Positions 33,759 through 41,833 of a DNA stretch of 64,000 bases are shown one piece after another. The stretch covers positions 930,001-994,000 of the forward strand of contig NZ_JACHLZ010000001.1 in the NCBI RefSeq assembly GCF_014204755.1, given 5' to 3'. The notes below the pieces were generated by a model that searched no databases, had not been told where the DNA came from, and worked only from the letters and a program-made list of their open reading frames with translations. The DNA is from Brachybacterium aquaticum (GTDB lineage Bacteria; Actinomycetota; Actinomycetes; Actinomycetales; Dermabacteraceae). Positions within the stretch are counted from its first letter, which is position 1; each line of letters opens with the position of its first letter. Made by a program: the position numbers and the translations under genes.

Positions 33759-35423
33759 TTGAAATCATCAGTTCGGAACAGCGCTGAGAGGCTTCAGGGC
33801 GGCGAACGACACCAGGAGAAGTGGCGTACTAACGGACAGGTCGACGTCGATCGGATTCTCTACTCCCCGGAGTTCCGTCGGCTTTCCGGGGTGACGCAGG
33901 TGGTTCCTCCTGAGGAGGAGTTTCATTATCACGACCGCCTAAGCCACTCAATCAAGGTAGCCCAGGTATCCGCCACTTTGGCGCGAATGCTCGTCTATCG
34001 CGCCAATGAGGGCGGGCGGGAATGTTTCGCCGAGATCAACCTCGAAGAGTGGGTCGATCCCGACCATTGCTATGCAGCTGGCCTGGCTCATGACATCGGC
34101 CATCCCCCATTCGGGCACGCCGGCGAGGCGGCGCTGCAGCAGATCCTGGAGCTTATGGGAGAGAAGGATGAGCAGTTTTGGGATTTGGACTCACAAGCTG
34201 CCATTGAGCTCACGAATTCCGACAGCTCAAGACTTGCGGAGCGCTCATTTGAGGGAAACGCGCAGTCGACTCGCGTTGTAAGTAAGCTGAGCTTCCGAGG
34301 CGACGGGCTGAATGCGGGTCTCAACCTAACCCTTCGGACGATGGCGGCAATCGCGAAATACCCCTGGGCAAAGGGCGGCCATCCGGTCGGTCAAAACAAG
34401 CTAGCCCAGAAATGGAGCTTCTATCCTGAAGAGGTCGGAATCCTCGACAAGCTGGTCAGGGCGGGTTTCGTTCAGCCGGTCACCGACAAAAATGGCGCTG
34501 TGATCAGAGTCCACCGCTGGGTTGAAGCGGAGATTATGGATTGGGCCGATGATATTAGCTACGCTGTTCACGACCTGGATGATTTCTATCGCGCGCGCCT
34601 GATCCCGCTTGGTCAAATTCTCCTCGAAATACAGAGAACTCGCCCGACCATTAATTGGTTCGAGTCGAGCTTCGATTTCGGTCACGATGCGGATATTGGT
34701 GAGGCACTGCAGTATATTAGTGCGAAGTTAAAGAGTTTTCAGGAGCGTTCCCAGGCGAGTTTTAACGACCCGGCACAGACGCCGGGTCGCGCGGGTGGGC
34801 GAATGGAAGAGTTTAATGCCGCATTCGAGCAGATTAGATCGCTTGCGCAGGAGTTCACGCGCTCATCGGATTTCTCTGGCACCCACGAAGCGCATGCGGA
34901 CCTCCGACGATTCTCTAGCGCGGTTATTAAGTATCTTTCAGAAGCCGCGAGCCTAGGGTTTGACGCTGAAACTCAGCGCGTGCAGCTACGGCTTGACCCA
35001 ACCGCAGTTCTTGTCGCCGAGTTCTTTAAGGCAATTAATAGCTACTTTGTTATCGAGAGCATTAATTTGGCTGCCATGCAGTATGGGCAACAGTTTAATC
35101 TATACTCATTGTTTTCTGGACTGCATGACCTTACAGCGGAGTGGATGGAAAAGCAGGCGGAGAATAAGAAAAGCAATAGGTTGCCGGCACGACTTCGCTC
35201 ATACTTGACCACGCAAGCGGCGCCTGGTCAGGCTACGATCCCAGTGGCGGAGAACCCGACCTCGACTGAGGACGTAGCGGACGCACCTGGCGAAGACCTT
35301 ATCGCCATAGCGGTCCTGGACTACATCACGAGCCTGCGCGACGCGCAAGCGGCACACCTTGCGGCGCAGCTCAGAGGTGCCCGCGAAACGCCTACGGTAG
35401 CTGGAAATTGGCTTAACACCTGA
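33759..35423 (+). CDS. dGTPase-family HD-domain protein (dNTP triphosphohydrolase), candidate defence gene
   Basis: About 554 residues. HD-domain residues are seen in FHYHDRLSHSIKVAQVS (His) and GLAHDIGHPPFGHAGEAAL (HD), and the dGTPase-specific FEGNAQSTRVV follows, with WADDISYAVHDLDDFY (last metal Asp) later. Such enzymes split dNTPs into nucleoside and triphosphate; several bacterial defence systems use them to starve phages of dNTPs. The start is TTG 33759, one base after the small gene's stop, because the first conserved residues (RNSAERLQGG) follow closely. Codon use is clearly less GC-rich than the surroundings (many TTA, ATT, TAT codons), indicating separate acquisition. Catalytic residues look complete. 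Confidence 0.82.
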   Translation: MKSSVRNSAERLQGGERHQEKWRTNGQVDVDRILYSPEFRRLSGVTQVVPPEEEFHYHDRLSHSIKVAQVSATLARMLVYRANEGGRECFAEINLEEWVDPDHCYAAGLAHDIGHPPFGHAGEAALQQILELMGEKDEQFWDLDSQAAIELTNSDSSRLAERSFEGNAQSTRVVSKLSFRGDGLNAGLNLTLRTMAAIAKYPWAKGGHPVGQNKLAQKWSFYPEEVGILDKLVRAGFVQPVTDKNGAVIRVHRWVEAEIMDWADDISYAVHDLDDFYRARLIPLGQILLEIQRTRPTINWFESSFDFGHDADIGEALQYISAKLKSFQERSQASFNDPAQTPGRAGGRMEEFNAAFEQIRSLAQEFTRSSDFSGTHEAHADLRRFSSAVIKYLSEAASLGFDAETQRVQLRLDPTAVLVAEFFKAINSYFVIESINLAAMQYGQQFNLYSLFSGLHDLTAEWMEKQAENKKSNRLPARLRSYLTTQAAPGQATIPVAENPTSTEDVADAPGEDLIAIAVLDYITSLRDAQAAHLAAQLRGARETPTVAGNWLNT

Positions 35424-35769
35424 CCCAGAGGGGCCCGTTGGCGGTCGGGTGCCGGGGGCGCCCTCGCATGTGGCCTGCTCGGCATTCTGGAGCCGTGAAG
35501 TTGAATCGCCCCGGGTTTGTTAGAGGCTCGCAAGTGCCGTGTCGGCGGTCGCCGGCACGGTCTGGTGGTGATGGTAGATGTCCTCCAGCTCGACGGGTGG
35601 GATCATGCCGATCTCCCCGTGGAGACGTCGGTGGTTGAACCAGTCGATGTACTCAGCGGTCGCGATCTCAAGCTCGTCGATGTTCTTCCAGGGCCTGTGG
35701 TTGCGGATCAGCTCGGTCTTGAACAGCGAGTTGAAGGCCTCGGCCAGGGCGTTGACGCTCCTATAGTTG

Positions 35770-36840
35770 TCAACCCGCGATTTCGCCGGTGCGGGGGTTG
35801 ACCTTGATGAGTTGGTAGACCTCGCGGATGACGTAGCGCTTCAGGCAGCGGATGATGTCGCGCTTGCTCTTGCCTTCAGCGGTCCGACGGGCGACGTAGG
35901 CGATGGTCGGCTCGTGGAACCTCATCCGGACGATCACGGTGCGGTAGATCGCGGCGTTCAGCTGCCGGTGCCCACCGTGGTTGATGCGATGTCGACCGCT
36001 GGTCATCCCGGAACCGGTCGGGACTGGGCTGATACCGGCGAGCTTCGCGAATGCGGCTTCGGAGTGGATCCGCTCGGGGTTGTCGCCAGCGACGATCAGG
36101 ATCTCGGCTGCGGTATCGACGCCGATGCCGAACTGCTCCAGCAGCTGGGGTGCGGTGCGAATGACGAGCGCCTCGATCGACGCCCTTAGTTCCTTGGCTT
36201 CGCTGTCCAGGTGCTGCCATCTGCGGGCCAGTGACCGCAGCGCATGGCGGAGAGAGTCTGCGGGCGTCTCGAGGTTGCGAGGGCGCAGCGCTGCGAGGTG
36301 TCGGGCGAGCTTGATCGGCGTCATCCGGTTCGTCTCCCGGCGCAGCGTGTCGTCGGCGTGGACGAGCATCGCCTTCATCGAGATCATCGCGGCGGAGCGG
36401 TCGGTCACGGCTGAATCGTGCGCGATCTTGAGCTGCCTGATCATCTCGATGCTGCTGTCCGCGGTCTTCGGAATGACCGTCGCGAACCCCGCGAGCACGG
36501 AGCGGGCGGCGTTCTCCGCGTCGAGGGTGTCGGATTTCCCGTTCAGGCGCCGCTGGCGGCGATCAGGGCGTCCTGCTTCGACGACCTTGTGTCCGTGGCG
36601 GCGCAGGAACGATGTCAACGTCGCACCATAGGAACCGGTGCCCTCGATGCCGAACGCAAGGACCTTGCCGAACGAGTCCGCCCAGGTGAGAAGCTGCTTG
36701 AAGCCACCCGTGTCGGTGGGGACGGTGAGTGTCGCCAGGATGCCGCCGATGGTGTCGAGCACGGCGGCGACATGGATGTGCTTATGGGTGTCGACGCCGA
36801 TGACGACGTGCCCGGAGTGGACGGTTTCGAGTGTGCTCAT
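35770..36840 (-). CDS. IS110-family transposase (DEDD recombinase)
   Basis: A 356-residue protein. The RuvC-like domain has VIGVDTHKHIHVAAVLD (Asp), AFGIEGTGSYG (Glu) and KSDTLDAENAAR (Asp-x-x-Asp). The C-terminal Tnp20 domain has LAGISPVPTGSGMTSGRHRI with the catalytic Ser, then NHGGHRQLNAAIYRTVIVRM. Complete. In this family the protein works with a bridge RNA made from the non-coding end; the candidate is at 36885-37051. Confidence 0.96.
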   Translation of the reverse strand: MSTLETVHSGHVVIGVDTHKHIHVAAVLDTIGGILATLTVPTDTGGFKQLLTWADSFGKVLAFGIEGTGSYGATLTSFLRRHGHKVVEAGRPDRRQRRLNGKSDTLDAENAARSVLAGFATVIPKTADSSIEMIRQLKIAHDSAVTDRSAAMISMKAMLVHADDTLRRETNRMTPIKLARHLAALRPRNLETPADSLRHALRSLARRWQHLDSEAKELRASIEALVIRTAPQLLEQFGIGVDTAAEILIVAGDNPERIHSEAAFAKLAGISPVPTGSGMTSGRHRINHGGHRQLNAAIYRTVIVRMRFHEPTIAYVARRTAEGKSKRDIIRCLKRYVIREVYQLIKVNPRTGEIAG

Positions 36841-36884
36841 GGTGCCTGTCTCCCTTGACGGTTAGCGTGGTCTCACGCTGTCGC

Positions 36885-37051
36885 CGGCGGGTGGACAGGA
36901 CTGTCACGGGGACGCTCTCGACATGCTGCTCCAGGCTCCTATTAGGTCACGCCCGATCCGGCGGCAGCGCTTACTGCGTGCCCAGCCGGGCGGTCGACAG
37001 ATCAACGCAAAGGCACCACTCGGGCCAATCGTAAGCAAGGGTCAGACCGCG
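36885..37051 (-). ncRNA. candidate bridge RNA of the IS110 element
   Basis: Read on the minus strand, a 6-bp stem GCGGUC/GACCGC (37045-37050 with 36990-36995) encloses a loop with CUUACGA (37029-37035) on the 5' side and GCGUUG (37003-37008) on the 3' side, separated by a GGC/GCC-based hairpin. CUUACGA equals the left flank of the insertion site and GCGUUG pairs with its right flank CAACGC. Further 3', AUAGGAGC (36935-36942) equals the element's right terminus (35757-35764) and UGACAG (36901-36906) pairs with its left terminus CTGTCA (37097-37102). Target loop before donor loop is the known bridge-RNA order. Ends of the RNA are estimated. Confidence 0.7.
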
Positions 37052-37854
37052 CCGGCCGGGACTCCCCAATCCTCGCGGGACCGGGTAGAAAGAGACTGAC
37101 AGTCGTAAGAATCGCCGCTCGAGCCGACCGAGGCCACGGCCCCAGCCTCGGCGAGGCGCTGGGTGTAGCGGACGGCGACGTACTGGACCCCTTTGTCGCT
37201 GTGATGCGTGAGCCCGGAAACGTCGTGGCCAGCGTGCTCGCGGGTCCAGATCCCCATCTCCAGCGCGTCCAGGGCGAGGTCGGTCCGCAGCGACTTCGAC
37301 AGCTGCCAGCCAACCACGCGGCGGGAGAACACGTCGATGATGAACGCGGCATAGACCCAGCCCGCGAACGTGCGGCGGTAGGTGATGTCGGCGACCCAGA
37401 GCTGGTCCGGGGCCGTCGCGGTGAAGTTGCGTTCAACCAGGTCAGGACGTGTGTCTAGGCCGTCGCCTGGGCGCGTGGTCCGAGGGCCTCTCTCTCGGCT
37501 GATGCCGCGCAGACCTTCGGCTCTCGTCAGCCGTTCCACGGTGCAGCGCGCGACTGAGACGCCTTCCCGGCGCAGCTGAGCGTGGAGCTTCTTCGCGCCG
37601 TAGACCCCGAAGTTCTTCGCGTGCACGCGCCGGATCTGCACGAGCAGCTCCTCGTCCCGCAGCGTCCGCTTCGAGGGTGGTCGGGTCTTGAAGGCGTAGT
37701 AGGTGCTCGGCGCGATCTGGGTGCCCGCTGCGGTGAGCGTGCGGCAGATCGGCCAGGCGCCGAACTCGTGCTTGTGCTGGTCGATGAACTTCACGATCAA
37801 CGCTGTGGGCGGTCGAGCTCCGCTACGAAAAAAGCCGAGGCCGACCTGAGGATC

Positions 37855-39088
37855 GGCGGATTCAAGCGGTGGGCGCAAGGAACTCTGCGAGCTTCTCTGA
37901 TGGTGTCAGATAGCCCAGTGTCTTGCGGGGGCGTCCGTTGAGGCTGTCCTGGATCGCGTCCAACTTCTCGCGGCTGACGACGCTCAGGTCGGTGCCTTTG
38001 GGCAGGTACTGGCGCAGCAGGCCGTTGGTGTTCTCGTTGCTCCCCCGCTGCCAGGGCGAGTGGGGATCGCAGAAGTAGATCGGGATTCCTGTGGCGATGG
38101 TGAACGCGGCGTGCTTGGACATCTCCGCGCCTTGGTCCCAGGTGATCGTTCGGATCAACGAGGGCGGCAGCTTGCTGATTGCGGCGCGCATCGCGGCCTC
38201 GACCTGCTCGGCGCTCTTGCCGTCGGGCAGGTGCAGCAGCAGTGTCATTCGCGTCGAGCGCTCAACGAGCGTGCCGACGGCGCTGCGGCTGCCCTCGCCG
38301 AGGATGAGATCACCTTCCCAGTGGCCTGGCACGGCGCGGTCGTCGGCTTCTGCGGGGCGTTCGCTGAGCATGACCATGCCGGGGATGCGGCCGCGACCGT
38401 CCGTGGTTCGGCGGGGCTTGCGGGCCGCTCTTCCGGACCGCAGGCACCGCGCCAGCTCACGGCGCAGTTCGCCTCGGCCCTGCACGAACAGCGACTGGTA
38501 GATCGTCTCGTGGCTCACGCGCATCTCCGGGTCGTCGGCGTGATCCAACCGTAGGCGCGCCGCGATCTCCTCAGGTGACCACAGTTGCTCCAGCCGGCTG
38601 GCGACCTCCTCGAGCAGCCGGCCCGACGCAAGCTTGAACGGCTTCGGTCGACGCGCCTGCTCGCGGGCACGTTCATGACCACGCCACGCCGAGTAGCCGC
38701 AGCGACCCCCGCCGCGCTTCACCTCACGGCTGACGGTCGACACCGCACGCCCCAGCTGCTCGGCGATCGCGGTGAAGGTATCGCCACGATTGATCCCCAG
38801 CAGGATCTGCTCGCGCTCGTGGATCGTCAGACAGCCCTGCCGTGGCTCCCAGCCGAACGGCCTGGCGTCAAGGTGCCTGCCGGTGCGGGCCATGATGCCG
38901 ACCATCGGCGCGCTGCAGCCGATCTCTTTCGCGATGTCGACCAGCCGCCAGCCCTTCCCGTGCAGCCTGAGCCCGAGCTGCTTCTGCTCCCGGCTGAGAT
39001 GACCGTGCCTGCCCTGCATCCGGATCCTCCTGTGATCAGTGACTGCCTCATCTCACAGGACTCGTTGCACTGACCGCTTGAATCCGCC
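37855..39088 (-). mobile_element. IS30-family element (1234 bp)
   Basis: The ends share GGCGGATTCAAGCGGT (37855-37870 and complement at 39073-39088), and a 3-bp target duplication ATC flanks it (37852-37854 and 39089-39091). Removing the element and one ATC restores orfA of the IS3 host. Confidence 0.92.
37862..39019 (-). CDS. IS30-family transposase
   Basis: A 385-residue transposase. Two N-terminal helix-turn-helix regions (RLVDIAKEIGCSAPMVGIM; FTAIAEQLGRAVSTVSREV) precede the DDE domain: GHWEGDLILGEG (Asp), RTITWDQGAEMSKH (Asp) and SPWQRGSNENTNGLLRQYLP (Glu), with the family's typical RPRKTLGYLTPSEKL ending. Intact. Confidence 0.96.
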   Translation of the reverse strand: MQGRHGHLSREQKQLGLRLHGKGWRLVDIAKEIGCSAPMVGIMARTGRHLDARPFGWEPRQGCLTIHEREQILLGINRGDTFTAIAEQLGRAVSTVSREVKRGGGRCGYSAWRGHERAREQARRPKPFKLASGRLLEEVASRLEQLWSPEEIAARLRLDHADDPEMRVSHETIYQSLFVQGRGELRRELARCLRSGRAARKPRRTTDGRGRIPGMVMLSERPAEADDRAVPGHWEGDLILGEGSRSAVGTLVERSTRMTLLLHLPDGKSAEQVEAAMRAAISKLPPSLIRTITWDQGAEMSKHAAFTIATGIPIYFCDPHSPWQRGSNENTNGLLRQYLPKGTDLSVVSREKLDAIQDSLNGRPRKTLGYLTPSEKLAEFLAPTA

Positions 39089-39403
39089 ATCGCGTTAGCC
39101 CGGCGCAGCTCGCGCACTTCCTTCTCCAACTCAGCGAGCCGCTCAGCGTCGCTGGTCGTGGTCCCGGGTCGGTGCCCCTCGTCGATCTCGGCCTGCACGA
39201 CCCAGTTCCTCAAAGTCTCGGGATTGATCCCGAGCTGCTCACCCACACGACGGAACGTTCCAGACTTCGTCGCTGGATCCCGTCGCGCGTCCACGGCCAT
39301 CCTCGTGGCCCTCTCCCGAAGCTCGTCGGGGTACTTCCTCGGTGCTGCCATGCTCCTCATCCTCCCGTGGATTCAGAGCCTCCACCAGAACCGGGGCGAT
39401 TCA

Positions 39404-39633
39404 GAGGGGTAGTTGTGCAAGCGCGTCCATGGAGGCCACGGTGCCTTGCTGGGGGCTATGGTGTCGCGGCTTTGCTTCCCGTTGGGGATGGTCGGTCCTT
39501 GTGCAGGGACGCTGCGGCGGCGCGAGCGCGACTAGACGGTCTGTGCTCAAGTAGCCATGCAAGAGTCACCCGGCCTGGGCTCGGCCGGCTACGAAGTCGA
39601 CCTCGATCAGGGAGCCCTGCCGCCGTGCCTCGA
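39404..39633 (+). other. gene-free end segment of island
   Basis: Between the IS3 terminus and the right attachment repeat. No ORF on either strand resembles a tyrosine or serine integrase, which would normally sit here. Nothing else recognised. Confidence 0.5.
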
Positions 39634-39724
39634 GACTCTTAATCAGCGGGTACGGGGTTCGAGTCCCTGATGGCGCACCCGAGGAAGAAGCCCCACCGGT
39701 CATCCGGTGGGGCTTCTTCGTGTC
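39634..39724 (+). repeat. right attachment repeat of tRNA-Lys island (91 bp)
   Basis: Matches 19652-19742 except A at 39652 for C at 19670. It contains the tRNA-Lys 3' half without the acceptor 5' strand or D arm, plus a second copy of the terminator hairpin (39684-39719). It is therefore not a functional tRNA gene. Confidence 0.95.
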
Positions 39725-39766
39725 TCGGGCTCGTGCACCGGGATCGGCTCGTCCTGGCCGACGGGC

Positions 39767-40876
39767 TCAGAGCCGGATCCGCACCACGCTGCCGCCGCCC
39801 GTCGCCGGGGCGATGGTGCCGGTGGTGACGTAGGCCCACGACCCGTCGATCGCCAGGCCGTAGGGCTGGTTCAGCCCGCCCGCGACCAGCGGATGCGAGG
39901 AGCCGCCGGGCACGATCTTGCGCAGCGACCCGACCGGGCCGCTCAGCAGACCGTCGCTCGCGACCTCCACGGCGTACAGCGTGCCGTCCGAGGCGATGTC
40001 GAGCGAGGTGACGTTGGTCAGACCGGTCGCATAGGGCGTCGGCGTGCCGCCGCCCGCGGGGACGCGCCAGATCGTCGAGGAGCCCTTCTCGAAGGGGAAG
40101 CCGACGAGCTGGGAGACGTACCAGGAGCCGTCCTTGCCCTGGACCACGTCGGTCGGGACGGCGTCGGCCGGGAATCCGACCGGTACCGGGCCGGGCTGGG
40201 TCGTCGCGACCGGGGCGAACTCGGCGAGGGTCGAGCCGCCCTTGCGGGTGGACACGAGGGTGTTGCCGCCGGAGTCGGCGACGACGTAGCCGTTCCCGGA
40301 GCGAGCGAGCCCGGTGGGGTTGGAGTCCACGTCGGCGTCGATGTCGTGGGCGGCCTCGTGGGCGACCGTGTCGAACTCGTAGGTGACCACGCCCTTCTTG
40401 TGGTTGGGGTTCAGCGTCGCCGAGCCGACGTACCCCAGATGCGTGCCGTCCTTTCCGAAGGAGTCGCGGATGGCGGGGGAGCCGCCGAGACCGATCGTGA
40501 AGGCGACCGTGTTGTTGCCGGTGAACACGAGATCGAAGGGGCCGACGCTCTCCGCCGCGCTGCTCAGGGAGGGCAGGCCGGTGACGACCCGGTCGACCGT
40601 GCCGCCGGAGATCTTCGCGAGGGAGCCGGTGAGGCCCGCGCAGGTGGTCCCGAACTCGGGATGCTGGACGCAGGAGTCGTCCGGGGTGAGGAAGGGTCCG
40701 GCCTCGGCGACGTACAGCGTGCCGCCGGGGCTGAAGGCGAGCTGGCGGGGGCTGTTAAGCCCGGTCGCCACGGTCTCGGGTCCGGCGGCCGTCGCCGCCG
40801 ATCCGCCGAGCAGGGAGGCGCCGAGGGCTAACGCCCCGGTCGCCGCGAGCAGTCTGCGATACACGTTCAGGGACAT
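39767..40876 (-). CDS. ScyD/ScyE-family secreted beta-propeller protein
   Basis: A 369-residue protein with a signal peptide (residues 1-31, hydrophobic LLAATGALALGASLLGG, cut near ATAAG). The mature part is built of NHL/SMP30-like blades: VATGLNSPRQLAFSPGGTLY, GPFDLVFTGNNTV, NPTGLARSGNGYVVADSGGN, PTDVVQGKDGSWYVSQL and VTSLDIASDGTLYAVE. ScyD/ScyE relatives are exported, and their function outside scytonemin clusters is unknown. It follows the island's right edge, so it was the original neighbour of tRNA-Lys. Confidence 0.85.
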   Translation of the reverse strand: MSLNVYRRLLAATGALALGASLLGGSAATAAGPETVATGLNSPRQLAFSPGGTLYVAEAGPFLTPDDSCVQHPEFGTTCAGLTGSLAKISGGTVDRVVTGLPSLSSAAESVGPFDLVFTGNNTVAFTIGLGGSPAIRDSFGKDGTHLGYVGSATLNPNHKKGVVTYEFDTVAHEAAHDIDADVDSNPTGLARSGNGYVVADSGGNTLVSTRKGGSTLAEFAPVATTQPGPVPVGFPADAVPTDVVQGKDGSWYVSQLVGFPFEKGSSTIWRVPAGGGTPTPYATGLTNVTSLDIASDGTLYAVEVASDGLLSGPVGSLRKIVPGGSSHPLVAGGLNQPYGLAIDGSWAYVTTGTIAPATGGGSVVRIRL

Positions 40877-40981
40877 GACCGGACCTCCCGGAGAGGGTGC
40901 GGCACCGTTGCCACAGCTGCGGCAACGGTAGTCCCGGGACCGGGCAGGGGACAGGGGTGACGGCTGTCCATTATCTCAGAA

Positions 40982-41383
40982 ATGCCGTCATTGTCGGCCG
41001 GTGGTTCATCGGCGCAGGCCGTGTGCTCGTCGCGGACCTCGACGGACGACGACTCGCTGTCGCAGGACTGCGACAAAGGATCTCCGAACAGCGACGTCGC
41101 TGTCGCCGCGCTGGCGAACGGATGCTCGGTCGGTTCCGGGGAGTCGGATGGCGGAACCACCGGTGGCACCTCCGCGGAGAAGCACAGCGGAGCGGCCGAC
41201 GACGGCACCTCGGCCGACAGCGCGGCCGACGATCGCATCGACGGCTCCGGGCTCGGGCTGCCGATGGTGCGCGCGATCCTCGAGCGGCACGGCGGCAGCG
41301 CCCATCGCGAGTCCTGGCACGGTGAGGGTTCCACCGTCACGCTCGGCCTCCCCGCGGGCGACGGGCGCGCCGCCAGGGGCTGA
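40982..41383 (+). pseudogene. remnant of a sensor histidine kinase
   Basis: The last 47 codons read DGSGLGLPMVRAILERHGGS and GEGSTVTLGLPAGDG, the G2 box and closing strand of a histidine-kinase ATPase domain. The 86 codons upstream are Ser/Asp/Gly-rich and do not look like kinase sequence. No HisKA domain or response regulator is nearby. Probably the tail of a deleted kinase fused to unrelated DNA. Confidence 0.6.
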
Positions 41384-41431
41384 GCGCCCGTAGCCGGTCT
41401 CGACCGGGGCCGATCTCAGCCGGGACCGGGC

Positions 41432-41734
41432 TCAGCCGGGGTGGACGACGAAGTGGTACTCCTGGAACTCGGCCACCTCGCGCTCCCAGCGCCCGGCGAC
41501 GAAGCCGCGGTGGTCCGGGTGGGCGTCGTAGGCGTCGTACTCGTCCTGCGAGGCGAAGACTATGGAAGACTGCCAGGTCAGGTCGCTCTTGGCGCTCACC
41601 TGGCGGTTGATCGCGAAGTCCTGGACGCCGGGGATCGCGGTGAGCGTTCGCCGGCCGGTCTCGAGGAACTCCCGCTCGGCCTAGGAGCCGGGGGCGTGCT
41701 CGAGACGGAAGACGACGGTGTGCTGGATCGACAT
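41432..41734 (-). pseudogene. Dabb (stress-responsive A/B barrel) gene with in-frame TAG
   Basis: A 100-codon gene on the minus strand: MSIQHTVVFRLEHAPGS, TAG at 41681-41683, then AEREFLETGRRTLTAIPGVQ, VSAKSDLTWQSSIVFASQ and FQEYHFVVHPG. The pattern is that of Dabb-domain proteins (small ferredoxin-like dimers). The amber codon at position 18 is the only defect, and no in-frame start follows soon after it. Either a recent mutation or a sequencing error. Confidence 0.7.
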
Positions 41735-41833
41735 GCAGGGGCCTCTCGGAGGGCGGGCGGGGAGGGAAGGGCGGCGCACATGCGCCGCGGACCCTCGCGG
41801 TGCGACGGGAGCCGGGAACTGCGGCGAGTGCGG

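Larger units (their letters stand above)
35754..37101 (-). mobile_element. IS110-family element (about 1.35 kb)
   Basis: Inserted in the IS3 orfB between the codons for Asp and Asn of SYDNALAE. Boundaries are set by where the orfB sequence stops and resumes (GTT ends at 35753; GTCGTAAGA starts at 37102), with one base of ambiguity from a shared C. No inverted repeats or long duplication are present, as usual for the family. The transposase runs on the minus strand and 261 non-coding bases lie upstream of it, placing the element in the IS110 rather than the IS1111 arrangement. Confidence 0.88.
35520..37830 (-). pseudogene. IS3-family transposase OrfB, interrupted by IS110
   Basis: The N-terminal part (37830 down to 37102) reads LIVKFIDQHKHEFGAWPICR, then the DDE segments ADITYRRTFAGWVYAAFIID and GLTHHSDKGVQY, up to SSGDSYD. 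The protein resumes after the IS110 at 35753 as NALAEAFNSLFKTELIRNH (with the catalytic Glu) and ends WFNHRRLHGEIGMIPPVEL and TALASL. Expression would normally require frameshifting from orfA at a run of six T (37828-37833). Inactive. Confidence 0.85.
37797..39360 (-). pseudogene. IS3-family transposase OrfA, interrupted by IS30
   Basis: The N-terminal part (39360 to 39089) reads MAAPRKYPDELRERATRMAV, then a helix-turn-helix (RVGEQLGINPETLRNWVVQA) and a leucine-zipper-like end ELEKEVRELRRANA. It resumes after the IS30 at 37854 as ILRSASAFFVAELDRPQR and stops at 37797. The six-T run at 37828-37833 is the likely frameshift site into orfB. Start is ATG 39360 or 39351. Confidence 0.82.
35502..39403 (-). 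mobile_element. IS3-family element split by IS110 and IS30 insertions
   Basis: Terminal repeats TGAATCGCCCCGGG at 35502 and its near-complement ending at 39403 (rc TGAATCGCCCCGGTTC) bound 3.9 kb. Subtracting the IS110 and IS30 elements leaves about 1.3 kb with orfA and orfB of an IS3-type element. No clear target duplication is seen. It lies just inside the island's right end; 39404-39633 between it and the repeat has no recognisable gene. Confidence 0.88.
19652..39724. mobile_element. 20-kb genomic island in tRNA-Lys, decayed integrative element
   Basis: The region is bounded by 91-bp direct repeats of the tRNA-Lys 3' half, and flanking genes on both sides are ordinary chromosome. Contents in order: XRE regulator, small gene, IS-interrupted regulator-like gene, truncated primase-polymerase-like gene, excisionase-like remnant, AlbA_2/PD-(D/E)xK pair, a degraded stretch, three conjugation membrane-protein genes, a dGTPase pair and a nest of IS elements next to the right repeat. 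The replication and membrane-protein complement resembles actinomycete integrative and conjugative elements. No integrase, relaxase, FtsK-like translocase or VirB4 ATPase is visible, so it is probably immobile on its own. The integrase may have been lost where the IS3 nest abuts the right end. Confidence 0.88.

Noticed and set aside
39404-39633. integrase gene remnant at the island's right end
   Set aside because: I read all frames and found no tyrosine-recombinase R-H-R-Y pattern or serine-recombinase motif.
39634-39695. second tRNA-Lys gene
   Set aside because: Only the 3' half is present; the acceptor 5' strand and D arm are missing and one base differs. It is the right attachment repeat.
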